The notes: generated from the letters alone by a model not told the origin. 22,718 nucleotides of DNA from Halobacteriales archaeon SW_9_67_25 (GCA_003022745.1 PXSU01000089.1:1549-24266); one strand, 5' to 3'; shown: positions 8,571 through 16,678, numbered from the stretch's first letter. Numbers and translations are program-made.

Positions 8571-9089
8571 ATGTCATCATCCGACCGCGGACCGCTGTTG
8601 ACACACGTGAGTGTCATCGCAGCCGACGTCGCTGAGTCGACAGAGTTCTACGAGTCGGTGATCGGCGCTGCACCTATTCCGACGCCGACCTTCGGCAACC
8701 AGGCGGACTTCCATGCCGACGAGGGGATAGAATTCCAGATAGTCCGGATCGGCGACCAGCAGTTGCACCTCTGGAATGATCCCGCCCGCGAACCGGAAGC
8801 GACGATGTTCGCCCACTTCGGGGTCCACGTTGATGACTTCGAGACAGTTTACCGCCGGGCCGCAGAGCGCGATGCCTTCGCGGCGGTCGGCAAGGAATCC
8901 GCGCCGCCACAGGTGTTCGATTTCAACGGCACCGCACAGCTGTACCTCCGGGACCCGACCGGCAACCTGGTGGAGGTCAACTACCCTGAGTTCGATGCGC
9001 TCGACCAGTCGGTCTTCGGGTCGGTCGTCAGACGAGAGACCACCGACCCGGACACGAGCATCTACGACGGCCTCGATCTCGACCAATAG
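8571..9089 (+). CDS. VOC (glyoxalase/dioxygenase fold) family protein
   Basis: A 172-residue protein with the vicinal oxygen chelate pattern: a first beta-alpha-beta-beta-beta module (LLTHVSVIAADVAESTEFYE, with His near the start as in metal-binding members), QLHLWND, a second module beginning HFGVHVDDFETVYRRA, and the closing LYLRDPTGNLVEVNYPE with the typical metal-ligand Glu. These features support a metal-dependent lyase, isomerase or dioxygenase, but the substrate cannot be read. The start is ATG 8571; an upstream in-frame TTG at 8544 is less likely. The stop codon abuts, tail to tail, the stop codon of the E1 fusion gene with no gap. Its position between two E1 loci may reflect a role in related carbon metabolism (inference). 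Confidence 0.82.
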   Translation: MSSSDRGPLLTHVSVIAADVAESTEFYESVIGAAPIPTPTFGNQADFHADEGIEFQIVRIGDQQLHLWNDPAREPEATMFAHFGVHVDDFETVYRRAAERDAFAAVGKESAPPQVFDFNGTAQLYLRDPTGNLVEVNYPEFDALDQSVFGSVVRRETTDPDTSIYDGLDLDQ

Positions 9090-11135
9090 TCACAGCGTCC
9101 GGTCAATCGCGGTCCGGAGTTCGGATTCGCCGGGGAGCACCTCGCCTTCTATCGTCGGCGCGAACGGGACCGGCGTGTCGGGGACGCCAACCCGCTCGAT
9201 GGCGCCGTCGAGTCCGCCCACGGCTTCGACCACCCTGGTCACGACCTCGGCGTGAAAACCGTAAGACAGCGGACTCTCGTCGGCGACCACCAGCCGACCG
9301 GTCTTCCGGACGCTCTCGACGATTGAGGCGGTGTCCAGCGGGTACAGCGTTCGCGGGTCGATGACCTCAACGCTGGCATTGAGGCCGTCGGCGACAGCGA
9401 GTGCGTCACCCAGCAGTCGCTGTGTTGCGACAACAGTGACGTCCCCACCAGCGCGTTCGACCGACGCGTCCCCGAGTTGGACCCGTACGTCGTCTGGCAC
9501 CGGCCCCTCGCGGTCGTAGGACACCTTGCTCTCGAAGAAGACCACGGTGTCCTCCGAGCGGATGCTGGCTTTCATCAGCCCCTTGGCGCCGGCCGGCGTT
9601 CCCGGGGCGACTACCTTGATGCCCGGGAGGTGGGAGAGCAGCGTGTGGACGGTCCCCGAATGCTGGGCAGCGGCGTTCAGTCCCCCACCCTCGAGAGCGC
9701 GGATTGTGAGTGGCACGTCACAGGCGCCGTCGAACATGTACCGCGTCTTGCCGGCCTGGTTCATTAGCTGGTCGAAACAGACGCCGACGAAATCCGAGAA
9801 GCTGAGATTGATGACCGGCCGCACGCCCGTTGCCGCGGCGCCGACACCGGCACCGACCTGTGCAGCCTCGCTGATCGGTGCGTTGCGCACTCGCTCCGGC
9901 CCGAACTCCTCGTACAAGCCGGCGGTCACCTCAAAGGATCCTCCGATTTCCTCGTCCTGTCCCATGAGAACGACGGCCTTGTCGTCGGCCATCTCCTCGC
10001 GGATCGCCTCGCGGAGTGCCTCGCGGATCGTGAGCCGGGTCGTCTCGCCAACCGCCGCGGGTGATCGGTCGTTGCCGGCCGATACGCTCGTGCCGGTCCG
10101 CTGTGGGTCGACCGTCAACTGGCCGGTGCCGTCGCGGAACTGTTCGACCTCGGGGACCGGGTCGTCGTAGATGGCCTCGTACGCGTGCTCGGGATTCGGC
10201 GTGGCCGCTTTGCGGGCGGCGTTAATAGCTGCGTCGACAGTCTCGACAGTTTCGGCTCTGAGTGACTCGAACCCGTCGTCGTCCAGTTCGCCGCGCTCGG
10301 CCAACCGCGAACGGAAGTTGTCGATGGGATCGCGTTCCTGTCTCCATTCCCTGAGTTCGGCGTCGGTCCGGTATGGCTGGTCGTCGCCCTCGAAGTGACC
10401 GCGGTAGCGATAGGTTTTGGCCTCGACCAGCGTCGGCCCTCCGCCCTCGGTGGCCCGGGTCCGGGCCTCACGCACGGTCTCGAAGACGGCCTCTGGGTCT
10501 TGGCCATCGACAATCTCGCCTGGGATGCCGTACGCGGCGGCCATCTCCACGAGGTCTGCGACGTTGTGCTGTTCCTCAAATCTCATCCCCTCGGAGTACT
10601 GGTTGTTCTCAATCACGAACACCGCAGGGAGGTCCCAGGTGGCCGCGAGGTTGAACCCCTCGTGGACCTGTCCGGCGGCGGTGGCGCCGTCGCCCAAAAA
10701 CGGAGCGGCCACCCAGTTACCCCCATGGAGTTGGCTGGCGAGTGCCGCACCGACGCCCAAGGGGACACTCGCTCCGACGATAGGCTGTGCCCCTAGCATT
10801 CCCTCCTCAGGCGAAGCGACGTGCATCGAACCGCTCTTGCCACCGCAGTAGCCCGACGCCTTCCCGTATATTTCAGCCATGAGTCGCTCCGGGGAGAGCC
10901 CCGCTGCGAGGCTGTGGCCGTGGGCGCGGTGCGTGCTCGTTATGTAATCCACAGGCTCAAGTGCCCCGCAGGCCCCGACCGCCACGGCTTCTTGGCCCTG
11001 CGAGAGGTGGACGAAGCCCGGAATCTCGTCGTCGGCGTACCGGTCTGCGACGCGGTCCTCGAACTCCCGGATCAGTAGCATCGTCCGGAGCGCCTCTCGG
11101 CGGCCGTCGGCTTTCGTCAGGTCGATTCTGGCCAT
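9090..11135 (-). CDS. Single-chain fusion of 2-oxoacid/acetoin dehydrogenase E1 alpha and beta subunits
   Basis: One uninterrupted 681-residue frame joins two proteins that are normally separate. Residues 1 to about 335 match E1 alpha (STHRAHGHSLAAG loop; ThDP motif GDGATAAGQVHEGFNL ... IENNQYS; YRYRGHFEGD). A polar linker follows (about 336-370, GTGQLTVDPQRTGTSVSAGN). The rest matches E1 beta (LTIREALREAIREEM, NAPISEAAQVG with the conserved Glu, SFSDFVGVC, QHSGTVHTLLSHLPG, VIDPRTLYPLD, GRLVVADESPLSYGFHAEV). It is a paralogue of acoA plus acoB in the same window. It lies 31 bases after dctM on the same strand, with a TATA-like element overlapping the dctM stop, so it may be expressed with the TRAP genes and also alone. 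Substrate unknown. All recognisable active-site motifs are kept. Confidence 0.9.
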   Translation of the reverse strand: MARIDLTKADGRREALRTMLLIREFEDRVADRYADDEIPGFVHLSQGQEAVAVGACGALEPVDYITSTHRAHGHSLAAGLSPERLMAEIYGKASGYCGGKSGSMHVASPEEGMLGAQPIVGASVPLGVGAALASQLHGGNWVAAPFLGDGATAAGQVHEGFNLAATWDLPAVFVIENNQYSEGMRFEEQHNVADLVEMAAAYGIPGEIVDGQDPEAVFETVREARTRATEGGGPTLVEAKTYRYRGHFEGDDQPYRTDAELREWRQERDPIDNFRSRLAERGELDDDGFESLRAETVETVDAAINAARKAATPNPEHAYEAIYDDPVPEVEQFRDGTGQLTVDPQRTGTSVSAGNDRSPAAVGETTRLTIREALREAIREEMADDKAVVLMGQDEEIGGSFEVTAGLYEEFGPERVRNAPISEAAQVGAGVGAAATGVRPVINLSFSDFVGVCFDQLMNQAGKTRYMFDGACDVPLTIRALEGGGLNAAAQHSGTVHTLLSHLPGIKVVAPGTPAGAKGLMKASIRSEDTVVFFESKVSYDREGPVPDDVRVQLGDASVERAGGDVTVVATQRLLGDALAVADGLNASVEVIDPRTLYPLDTASIVESVRKTGRLVVADESPLSYGFHAEVVTRVVEAVGGLDGAIERVGVPDTPVPFAPTIEGEVLPGESELRTAIDRTL

Positions 11136-11157
11136 TGCAGACTGTGTAGGACACCCC

Positions 11158-11170
11158 CTTACTTAATTAT
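11158..11170 (-). promoter_or_regulatory. Putative internal promoter of the E1 fusion gene
   Basis: Minus-strand ATAATTAAGTAAG, centred about 29 bases before the ATG at 11135, fits a haloarchaeal TATA box for a nearly leaderless transcript. It overlaps the dctM stop codon. Inferred from composition and spacing. Confidence 0.4.
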
Positions 11171-12465
11171 CGCAGGAACTTCTCGACGAAAACGAGACTC
11201 ACTTCCGGGACGAACGTGACCACCAAGAGCGCCGCGAACAATACCAAGTAGTAGACCCGCACCTCGCGAAAGACCGACGCCACGGAAACGTCGGCAATGT
11301 CTGCCGAGAGGTACACCGATAGCCCCAGCGGCGGCGTCAGCAGGCCGAGCATCAGGTTGAACACGACGATAACGCCAATCTGGACAGGGTCGATCCCGAC
11401 CTCGAACAGCACAGGAAAGACGATAGGCGTCATCATGACCAGTGCCGCGATGGGGTCTAAGAACAGGCCGATGAACAACAGGAGAGCGTTGACCAGCAGG
11501 AGCACGACAATGGGATCCTGGCTAATAGAGAAGACGAACTCGGCGAACAGCGTGTCGATGCTCTCGACGGACAGTACCCAGCTGAACACGGCCGCCGCGG
11601 AGACGATGAGGACAATCGAGCCGGTGGTGCGGGCCGTCTCGACCGCTGCTGTCCACAGATATTTGATATCGGTGACCGCGTAGATGGCGGTGTTGATCAA
11701 CAGGATGTAGATGACGGTGACGGCCGCAGCCTCCGTCGGCGTGAAGTATCCGCCCAGCATCCCGGCGATGAGGACAACCGGCGTGAGCAACGCCGGTGTC
11801 GCCACCAGCAACCCCCGTATCATTCGAGAGAGACTCGCGCGCTTGGCGTTTTTTGGAAGGTCCCGGCTCCGGGCGATGTAGGCCGTCCAAGTCATCAACA
11901 AGAGGACAGTCACGATGGCGGGGCCGGCTCCTGCGATGAGCAACTGCAGGACCGACACCTCCGCGATGATGCCGTAGATGATGAGCGGAATCGACGGCGG
12001 GAAGATGGGACCGATTGTCGCCGAGGCGCTCGTCAGCGCCGCCGAGAAGTCGTTGTCGTAGCCCGCGCTGGACATGGTGCGGATGAGGACGCGCCCGACG
12101 CCGCCGATATCCGCGAGCGCGGACCCCGAAATGCCCGAGAAGACGAGGCTCGTCACGATGTTGACTTGGGCGAGCCCGCCCGAAAGGTGGCCCACAACGG
12201 CGTCCGCGAACTCGAAGATCTTGTCGGTCACCTCGCCGTGATTCATCAGTGAACCGACATAAATAAAAAGTGGGATCGCAAGCAGCGTGAACGAATCTAG
12301 GATGCGAACCATCCGGTTCGCGGTGAACAACAGCGGGCGCCCGGAGGCGAGTACGTACAGCGTTGAGGGGAACGCCAGTGCGATGAACACCGGCATGCGC
12401 AACAGCGCGAGGGCGACGAAGGCAAGCACGACGAGGAGGCCGGCGTTGATGCCCAGAACCTCCAC
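11167..12465 (-). CDS. dctM: TRAP transporter large permease (DctM)
   Basis: DctM is the ion-coupled translocating subunit of tripartite ATP-independent periplasmic transporters, which import organic acids with a binding protein. The 432-residue protein is strongly hydrophobic with about a dozen predicted membrane segments. It has the family-typical stretches LDSFTLLAIPLFIYVGSLM, SLVFSGISGSALADIGG, ASATIGPIFPPSIPLIIYG, GYFTPTEAAAV and GLLTPPLGLSVY. Length and motifs are complete. It begins 3 bases after dctQ, so dctP-dctQ-dctM form an operon in the usual order. The cargo cannot be deduced from the permease. Confidence 0.93.
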   Translation of the reverse strand: MEVLGINAGLLVVLAFVALALLRMPVFIALAFPSTLYVLASGRPLLFTANRMVRILDSFTLLAIPLFIYVGSLMNHGEVTDKIFEFADAVVGHLSGGLAQVNIVTSLVFSGISGSALADIGGVGRVLIRTMSSAGYDNDFSAALTSASATIGPIFPPSIPLIIYGIIAEVSVLQLLIAGAGPAIVTVLLLMTWTAYIARSRDLPKNAKRASLSRMIRGLLVATPALLTPVVLIAGMLGGYFTPTEAAAVTVIYILLINTAIYAVTDIKYLWTAAVETARTTGSIVLIVSAAAVFSWVLSVESIDTLFAEFVFSISQDPIVVLLLVNALLLFIGLFLDPIAALVMMTPIVFPVLFEVGIDPVQIGVIVVFNLMLGLLTPPLGLSVYLSADIADVSVASVFREVRVYYLVLFAALLVVTFVPEVSLVFVEKFLR

Positions 12466-12468
12466 ATC

Positions 12469-12957
12469 TCAGCCCTCCCGTCGGTTCCGGATGGCAGTCA
12501 CCTGATTCGCGATTCGGCTGCCGTACACCACTGCGAGTATCGTCACGCCCACGATCATCGGGACGTAGTACAGCGGCAGAGGGATGTTCACCGATGGGGA
12601 GGTCCCGGCCCAGAACTCCCGCATCGCGAGCAGTGCGCCCGCCACGATGAGCGCACACATTGCGATGTTGACCAGCCCAACGACGATAGCGTGGTAGGAC
12701 TTAACTCGGTCAGGAAATCGGTCGGAAAAGTACTCAATCTCGATATGGTGGCCCTCCCAACCTAGCGCCCCGGTGACAATGAACACCATCCACACGCCGA
12801 AAAACTGGGCGTACAGCTGCAGGCCCGCCAGTTCGAGTCCAAGGTTTCGCGAGACGATGCGCACCATCATCAGGACCGTGACAGCCCCCAGCGCGAGTGC
12901 TCCGATACCGTAACATAGCGTCGCCAAACGATCCATACTGTGGTCGACTGCTCCCAT
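12469..12957 (-). CDS. dctQ: TRAP transporter small permease (DctQ)
   Basis: A 162-residue protein with four hydrophobic segments, as expected for DctQ, which helps hold the transporter complex in the membrane. A typical DctQ stretch is present in the second half of helix 2 and after it (FFGVWMVFIVTGALGWEGHHIEIEY is the region; it contains the conserved Gly-x-x-x-x-His-I-x-I/V pattern). The C-terminal end is basic (IRNRREG), consistent with a cytoplasmic tail. It lies 18 bases after dctP and 3 bases before dctM. The family is poorly conserved, so the assignment leans on gene order as well as topology. Confidence 0.88.
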   Translation of the reverse strand: MGAVDHSMDRLATLCYGIGALALGAVTVLMMVRIVSRNLGLELAGLQLYAQFFGVWMVFIVTGALGWEGHHIEIEYFSDRFPDRVKSYHAIVVGLVNIAMCALIVAGALLAMREFWAGTSPSVNIPLPLYYVPMIVGVTILAVVYGSRIANQVTAIRNRREG

Positions 12958-12975
12958 GTGTTGCCAGGGAGTGGG

Positions 12976-14106
12976 TCAGGGCTGGTAGTCGTCGTGTGCG
13001 AGCGATTCGATGGTGTCCAGCAGGTCTGGGAACTGTTCGCGGATGCGGGCCCGGGTGGCCGAGCGATAGGCGTCGTAGTCGATTTCCTCGGGTGTGACGA
13101 TGGTGATTCCCTCGTCTCGCAGGAACTGCTTAATACTCTCTAAGCTGCTCAGCAACTGGTCTCGGGCCCGCGGCTGTACCTCCCGGACGGCGTCGTAGAA
13201 CGTCTGCTGTTGTTTGTCGGTCAGGTCTTGGAACACGCCCTCGTGCATCAGGATCGCTAGCGGGACGTGCATGTGGTCGGTCTCGATGACGTGGGTCTGT
13301 TCTTTGTAGATCTGAAAGTTCTTGATGATGTTATAGGGGTTCTCTTGGCCGTCAACGCTGCCCGTCGCCAGCGACTGAACGATCTCCGAGGCATCAATGT
13401 TGGTCGTCTCGGCACCGAGTCCCTTCAGGGCCTCAGCGTACATCGAAATTGGGACTGCACGCATGGTGTAGTTCGAGAGCATCTCCGGGTTCTGCGGTGC
13501 TTCAGTATTCGCGGGGACTGTGAGCGACACCCGGCGGGTACCTTGGGCCACTGCCCCAAGCGAACGGATGTCCGCCCGTTCGGCCAGGTTGTTGATGACC
13601 CTCTTCGCCGGCTCGGAGTCCTGGGGATCGGTCTTCTCGTAGATGTCCTTGTACGGCTCCTCCGGATCGTACATGTAGGGGGCGTCGAATACCTGGGCCT
13701 CCTGCATGTCGACGATAGCCGTCAGTGCGTAGGGGATGACGTACATATCGAGCGCCCCTGAGGAAATGTCTTGGATCGACTGGGCCTGCCCGCCGAGTTC
13801 TGAGCCGCTGAAGGCCTCAACATTCACGGCACCGTTGGTTTCCTCGGAGACAATGTCACCGATCCAGCTGGCGACGTCCCCGTGGACCGACCCCTCTTGT
13901 GCCGGCGAGTTTGCCTGTAACGTCATCGTGTTCTGGTTGGCGTTGCCCGACGACCCGCCATCGCCGTCGCTGCCTCCGCCATCGCCACCGTCGCTGCTGC
14001 ACCCGGCCAGGCCGGTCAGAGCGACAAACGATGCCGCGCCCGCCCTCTTGATGTACGTCCGCCGGTACGTGGACGTGTCGTTGGTGTCCACTATACCACC
14101 TAACAT
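12976..14106 (-). CDS. dctP: TRAP transporter solute-binding protein (DctP), Tat-type lipoprotein
   Basis: DctP captures the substrate outside the cell and delivers it to DctQM. The N-terminus has a twin-arginine motif (RRTYIKRAG, Arg15-Arg16) and a lipobox LAGC (Cys36). A Ser/Gly/Asp-rich tether follows, then the binding domain (GDVASWIGDIVSEETNGAVNVEAF, QDISSGALDMYVIPYAL, ATGSVDGQENPYNIIKNF). The last stretch is typical of DctP proteins, including the GxVDGQExP motif. The length of 376 residues is normal. The start is uncertain: ATG 14106 or GTG 14091. The GTG would be nearly leaderless relative to the TATA-like sequence at 14117-14125. Many TRAP cargoes are C4-dicarboxylates, 2-oxoacids or aromatic acids; none can be chosen here, but the adjacent E1 fusion makes a 2-oxoacid-type cargo attractive. 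Confidence 0.92.
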   Translation of the reverse strand: MLGGIVDTNDTSTYRRTYIKRAGAASFVALTGLAGCSSDGGDGGGSDGDGGSSGNANQNTMTLQANSPAQEGSVHGDVASWIGDIVSEETNGAVNVEAFSGSELGGQAQSIQDISSGALDMYVIPYALTAIVDMQEAQVFDAPYMYDPEEPYKDIYEKTDPQDSEPAKRVINNLAERADIRSLGAVAQGTRRVSLTVPANTEAPQNPEMLSNYTMRAVPISMYAEALKGLGAETTNIDASEIVQSLATGSVDGQENPYNIIKNFQIYKEQTHVIETDHMHVPLAILMHEGVFQDLTDKQQQTFYDAVREVQPRARDQLLSSLESIKQFLRDEGITIVTPEEIDYDAYRSATRARIREQFPDLLDTIESLAHDDYQP

Positions 14107-14111
14107 AGTCG

Positions 14112-14141
14112 ACCTTTTATTAAATTTTTTGATTTTATCCT
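14112..14141 (-). promoter_or_regulatory. Putative promoter region of the dctPQM operon
   Basis: The minus strand carries the AT-rich stretch GGATAAAATC and, just downstream, AAATTTAATAAAAGG. Either could be a TATA box. The first would fit a start at ATG 14106 and the second at GTG 14091. This is one of the most AT-rich stretches in the window. Confidence 0.45.
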
Positions 14142-14206
14142 TTGTATGTGCGGAATCTGCGAATTATTTCGTTACATCGTCACCTCCATCAGCCACGGCC
14201 AGTTGA

Positions 14207-14424
14207 GCCGCGTCCTCGGCGGTCGGCAACAATATATCAAATCACGATGAAGTGGCAATCCAGCACAATGCCGCGCGGGTACTCGCTCGCCTTGCGAAGT
14301 CACATCCGATGCGGTACCTCCGGCCGTCGAGCAACTCAAATCCCTCTGCGACCAGGACGAGGACGCTGTCGAGCAGGTTGCACAGGCGCACTCGCACGAC
14401 TGGTGCGGCAACGTCCGGAGGTGA
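14207..14424 (+). pseudogene. Frameshifted HEAT-repeat protein remnant
   Basis: The first frame reads DEVAIQHNAARVLARLAKSHP (14246-14308). The continuing frame reads DAVPPAVEQLKSLCDQDEDA and on to a TGA at 14422-14424. Putting back one base near 14310 would join them as AKSHPDAVPPAVEQL, a pattern common in haloarchaeal HEAT/armadillo-like proteins. Only about one and a half repeats remain and no start codon is obvious. The upstream frame is open only from 14207. This is probably the tail of a decayed gene. No function is assigned. Confidence 0.5.
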
Positions 14425-14605
14425 TAGCAGAGCAGTAATTCCATGAATATTGACAAACTATCGGAGTTGGTCCCGGAAATCAACCTGGTTGCTGCTCCTG
14501 TCCGGGACATAGACCAGTAGCAGGCCCAGTTGGGATGATTACCACAAATTCGTTGTACGGGTCCAATGAAGCACTCACAGACAGGTGCGTAACGGTTAGC
14601 GATCA
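14425..14605 (+). other. Intergenic stretch with a 25-codon open frame
   Basis: Between the HEAT remnant and the zinc-ribbon gene, the only open frame noticed is ATG 14443 to TAG 14520 (MNIDKLSELVPEINLVAAPV...), 25 codons, with no clear ribosome binding site. It could be another gene fragment. No RNA gene or repeat was recognised. Base composition is less GC-rich than in neighbouring genes. Confidence 0.3.
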
Positions 14606-14881
14606 GTGTTGGATCCCCCACCTGTTGACTACACGCACTGTCCGCAGTGCCAGACCTCGCTCCGAGGAAGCCCGCAATTCTGCCCGGGTTGTGGGCTCGC
14701 GCTGAGCCAGAAGGCCGCCCACGGCCTCGACCAGGCCGAGGACGACATCTTCGCCGACGCGGCCGCGGCCACCGACGAGGACGAGGTCGCGATGCTGGGC
14801 GACCTGCGCGAGTTGGTCGAGGAGCACCCCGACGCCGTCCACGAGGCGCTCCAGCACGCCGAAGAGGCGCGTGATGAGTAA
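14606..14881 (+). CDS. Small zinc-ribbon protein
   Basis: A 91-residue acidic protein starting at GTG 14606. Two CxxC knuckles (CPQC at residues 12-15 and CPGC at 26-29) form a zinc ribbon of the kind found in many small nucleic-acid or protein-interaction proteins. The rest is an acidic helical tail (AEDDIFADAAAATDEDEVAM...ELVEEHPDAVHEALQHAEEA). The next gene starts inside its last codons (8-base overlap), showing it is the first gene of a three-gene unit. Function is unknown and no more specific family was recognised. Confidence 0.7.
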   Translation: MLDPPPVDYTHCPQCQTSLRGSPQFCPGCGLALSQKAAHGLDQAEDDIFADAAAATDEDEVAMLGDLRELVEEHPDAVHEALQHAEEARDE

Positions 14882-15224
14882 GCCCGGACAGACGTTCGTC
14901 GCAGGGAGGCTCCAAGACCGACTGCCCGACGGCTGGACTGTCGAGGCCTTCTGTGAAGACGGTGGGACTGGGGACAGCACGGGAGGCGAGAGAGTGGGCG
15001 GTTACGCGGACAGCGGTGAGTCGGGGAGCCGGGAGGAAGCGGACGGACGCGGCGCCGCTTTCGAGATCCGCCGCGACGGGGAACTCTGGACGGCGACCTG
15101 GCTGGACCGCCGCGGACCCGGCGCGGACCGCTCGGCTGGTCACCGGGTTACCGGGGTTAGAGAGCGTTGCGTCGAGTGGGTCGTCGAGCGGATCGGCGGC
15201 GCGGAGGAGGTCGACGGTGAGTGA
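14874..15224 (+). CDS. Hypothetical acidic protein, second gene of a three-gene cassette
   Basis: A 116-residue protein starting at ATG 14874 (MSKPGQTFVAGRLQDRLPDG), with a Gly/Ser/Glu-rich low-complexity middle (about residues 27-60) flanked by two ordered-looking parts. The second ordered part contains FEIRRDGELWTATWLDRRG and a helix RERCVEWVVERIGG. It overlaps both neighbours by 8 bases. Third-position GC preference looks like that of real genes here. No family recognised. Confidence 0.6.
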   Translation: MSKPGQTFVAGRLQDRLPDGWTVEAFCEDGGTGDSTGGERVGGYADSGESGSREEADGRGAAFEIRRDGELWTATWLDRRGPGADRSAGHRVTGVRERCVEWVVERIGGAEEVDGE

Positions 15225-15486
15225 CCACAGCGGCCATCCGGACGGGCTCTCCGAAGAGGGGACGCTGGCGCGACTGACTATCGCGGAGAAGCGCCGACTC
15301 GCCCGCGCGGCTATCTTGGAGTTCCCGCACCTGGACCACGGCATACTCGACGAGTGGCTCCGCGACCACGGCGCGGACAGCACCGCTGTTGGCGGTTCCC
15401 TGCCGGAGAAGACGGACGCGCTGCTGGACCGCTGCGAGACGCTGGTTCGGTCCGGTGCCCAACGCCGGAGCGTGGCGCATATTTGA
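15217..15486 (+). CDS. Hypothetical small helical protein, third gene of the cassette
   Basis: An 89-residue protein from GTG 15217 (VSDHSGHPDGLSEEGTLARL) to TGA 15486. The middle (LTIAEKRRLARAAILEFPHL...HGILDEWLRDHG) is predicted helical and could form a small helix bundle or winged-helix-like fold, but no clear DNA-binding motif can be claimed. It overlaps the previous gene by 8 bases and is followed by a stem-loop. Function unknown. Confidence 0.6.
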   Translation: MSDHSGHPDGLSEEGTLARLTIAEKRRLARAAILEFPHLDHGILDEWLRDHGADSTAVGGSLPEKTDALLDRCETLVRSGAQRRSVAHI

Positions 15487-15805
15487 TAGCGCCCGGGAGG
15501 TGATGAGTCGGGGCCTGACTCACCGTCGCCTCGGGCCGCCACGGGTCGCCGTCACACCCCGCATGGGGGCGCAAATCTCGTTTCGGCCGGCGGGCTCGTG
15601 CGTCCGCGTCCAAAACCCCCGACAGTGCCGCTCTTGGTTTGGAGCGGCCCCTACTGGATACAGTGAAAGAGTGGGATGTGTCGAGAGATTAGTGGGGGGC
15701 CAGTGCAAGATGGAAGGCGCGAGTCTTGCGAACTTTTTCCACAAAGAACGCCGACGAGGCCGACACCGGAACGGGGCAGAACCAGTCGAACCGTCCGAGT
15801 GATCG
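15487..15805. other. Gene-free stretch between the small-gene cassette and the nickel transporter
   Basis: These 319 bases lie between the stops of two convergent units. Apart from the stem-loop at 15504-15522, nothing convincing was seen: the open frames on both strands lack gene-like composition, recognisable motifs or good starts. The right half is less GC-rich (for example GCGAACTTTTTCCACAAAG). It may hold decayed sequence or 3' untranslated regions. Confidence 0.4.
15504..15522 (+). terminator. Stem-loop after the small-gene cassette
   Basis: TGAGTC-GGGGCCT-GACTCA is a perfect 6-bp inverted repeat with a 7-base loop, 17 bases after the stop of the third small gene. No T-run follows, so a role in termination or RNA end protection is only a suggestion. 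Confidence 0.3.
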
Positions 15806-16561
15806 TCACCCGGCGAGCGTGACCGTCCCGTCGAGCAGCGAGACGGCGAGAGCGACGATGAGGACGCCCGCCAGCGCCTGTGTGCCACCGTAGACGCGGA
15901 CGTTCAGTTCGCTCGCCGCGCCGAACGCGGCGCCGACACCCGCGCCGAGGGCACTCATTGTCACCGTGATCCCGACGGCGTACGCGACGACCGCCAGCGC
16001 GATCAGACTGGGGCTCGCCGAAAAGAGCGTCGCAGAGAAAGCGATCATCGACAGCGGCGGCGAGAGGGTAAAGAGCGCGCCGACGACCCCGGTTTTCAGG
16101 TACGCCCCGACCGTGTGGCCGTGGGCATGCGCGACGTCGTCCGCCTGTTCGCCGCCGGTGTGACTGCCCCGACCCAGCAGCGGCAGGTGGGCGTGGGCGT
16201 GACTGTGTGTGTTGTCGCCGTGGTCGTGTTCGTGGCTGTGTGCGTAGGCGACCCGTCGGAGGCCGCCGAGGACGAGCAGCCCGCCGAAAGCGCCCAGCAG
16301 GACGCCGACGCCGAGGGTGCCGAGACGGTCGAAGACAGCAGGGAACTCGGTGCGTCCCAGCAGGAGGTAGCCCACCGAGAGCCACACCACCACGAGCGCG
16401 ACGTGGCCGGCCGAGAAGCAGGCACCGACCAATGCCGACAGCCACGAGTCGCCGTACCGACTCGTCAGCGAGGCGATCCCCGCGACGTGGTCCGGTTCGA
16501 GCGCGTGAGTCACCCCCAGTACGCCAGCCGTGAGGAGCGCGCCCGCGACGGTACCGCTCAC
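15806..16561 (-). CDS. Nickel/cobalt transporter of the UreH/NiCoT-like type with a His-rich loop
   Basis: A 251-residue membrane protein (GTG 16561) with about six to seven hydrophobic segments. Helix 1 carries HALEPDHVAGI (His19 to His25), the H(x)4DH signature of Ni2+/Co2+ transporters, and another segment has FSAGHVALV. A loop at residues 108-149 is packed with His (AHSHEHDHGDNTHSHAHAH and AHAHGHT), suited to binding nickel. It is divergent from the urease operon, with about 200 bases between the starts, so it most likely supplies Ni2+ for urease. No better start was found upstream: the frame is open for about 20 codons but lacks ATG or GTG. Cobalt or export functions are alternatives for related families. 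Confidence 0.85.
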   Translation of the reverse strand: MSGTVAGALLTAGVLGVTHALEPDHVAGIASLTSRYGDSWLSALVGACFSAGHVALVVVWLSVGYLLLGRTEFPAVFDRLGTLGVGVLLGAFGGLLVLGGLRRVAYAHSHEHDHGDNTHSHAHAHLPLLGRGSHTGGEQADDVAHAHGHTVGAYLKTGVVGALFTLSPPLSMIAFSATLFSASPSLIALAVVAYAVGITVTMSALGAGVGAAFGAASELNVRVYGGTQALAGVLIVALAVSLLDGTVTLAG

Positions 16562-16678
16562 GCCCAGCCTCCGTCCGACAGTCTCGGATGCATCACCCGA
16601 ACGTTCCGTGACACCGTGTTAAGACTTTCCGGGTCGTGCAAATATTGTGGTCCGGAGTAGATTTACATCGTTTGACCG

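Noticed and set aside
14172..14187. Minus-strand GGAGGTGA followed by ATG and immediately TAA, a possible start-stop element before dctP
   Set aside because: It lies upstream of the likely dctP TATA boxes and so would not be on that transcript; may be chance.
14172..15542. Minus-strand open frame of 456 codons over the small-gene cassette
   Set aside because: Composition is low-complexity Arg/Ser/Pro typical of antisense frames in GC-rich DNA, no motif, and it conflicts with three tightly overlapping plus-strand genes.
15389..15802. Plus-strand open frame of 137 codons before the nickel transporter
   Set aside because: Overlaps the third small gene in another frame, has an Arg/Cys-rich, non-acidic composition unlike the neighbouring proteins, and no motif.
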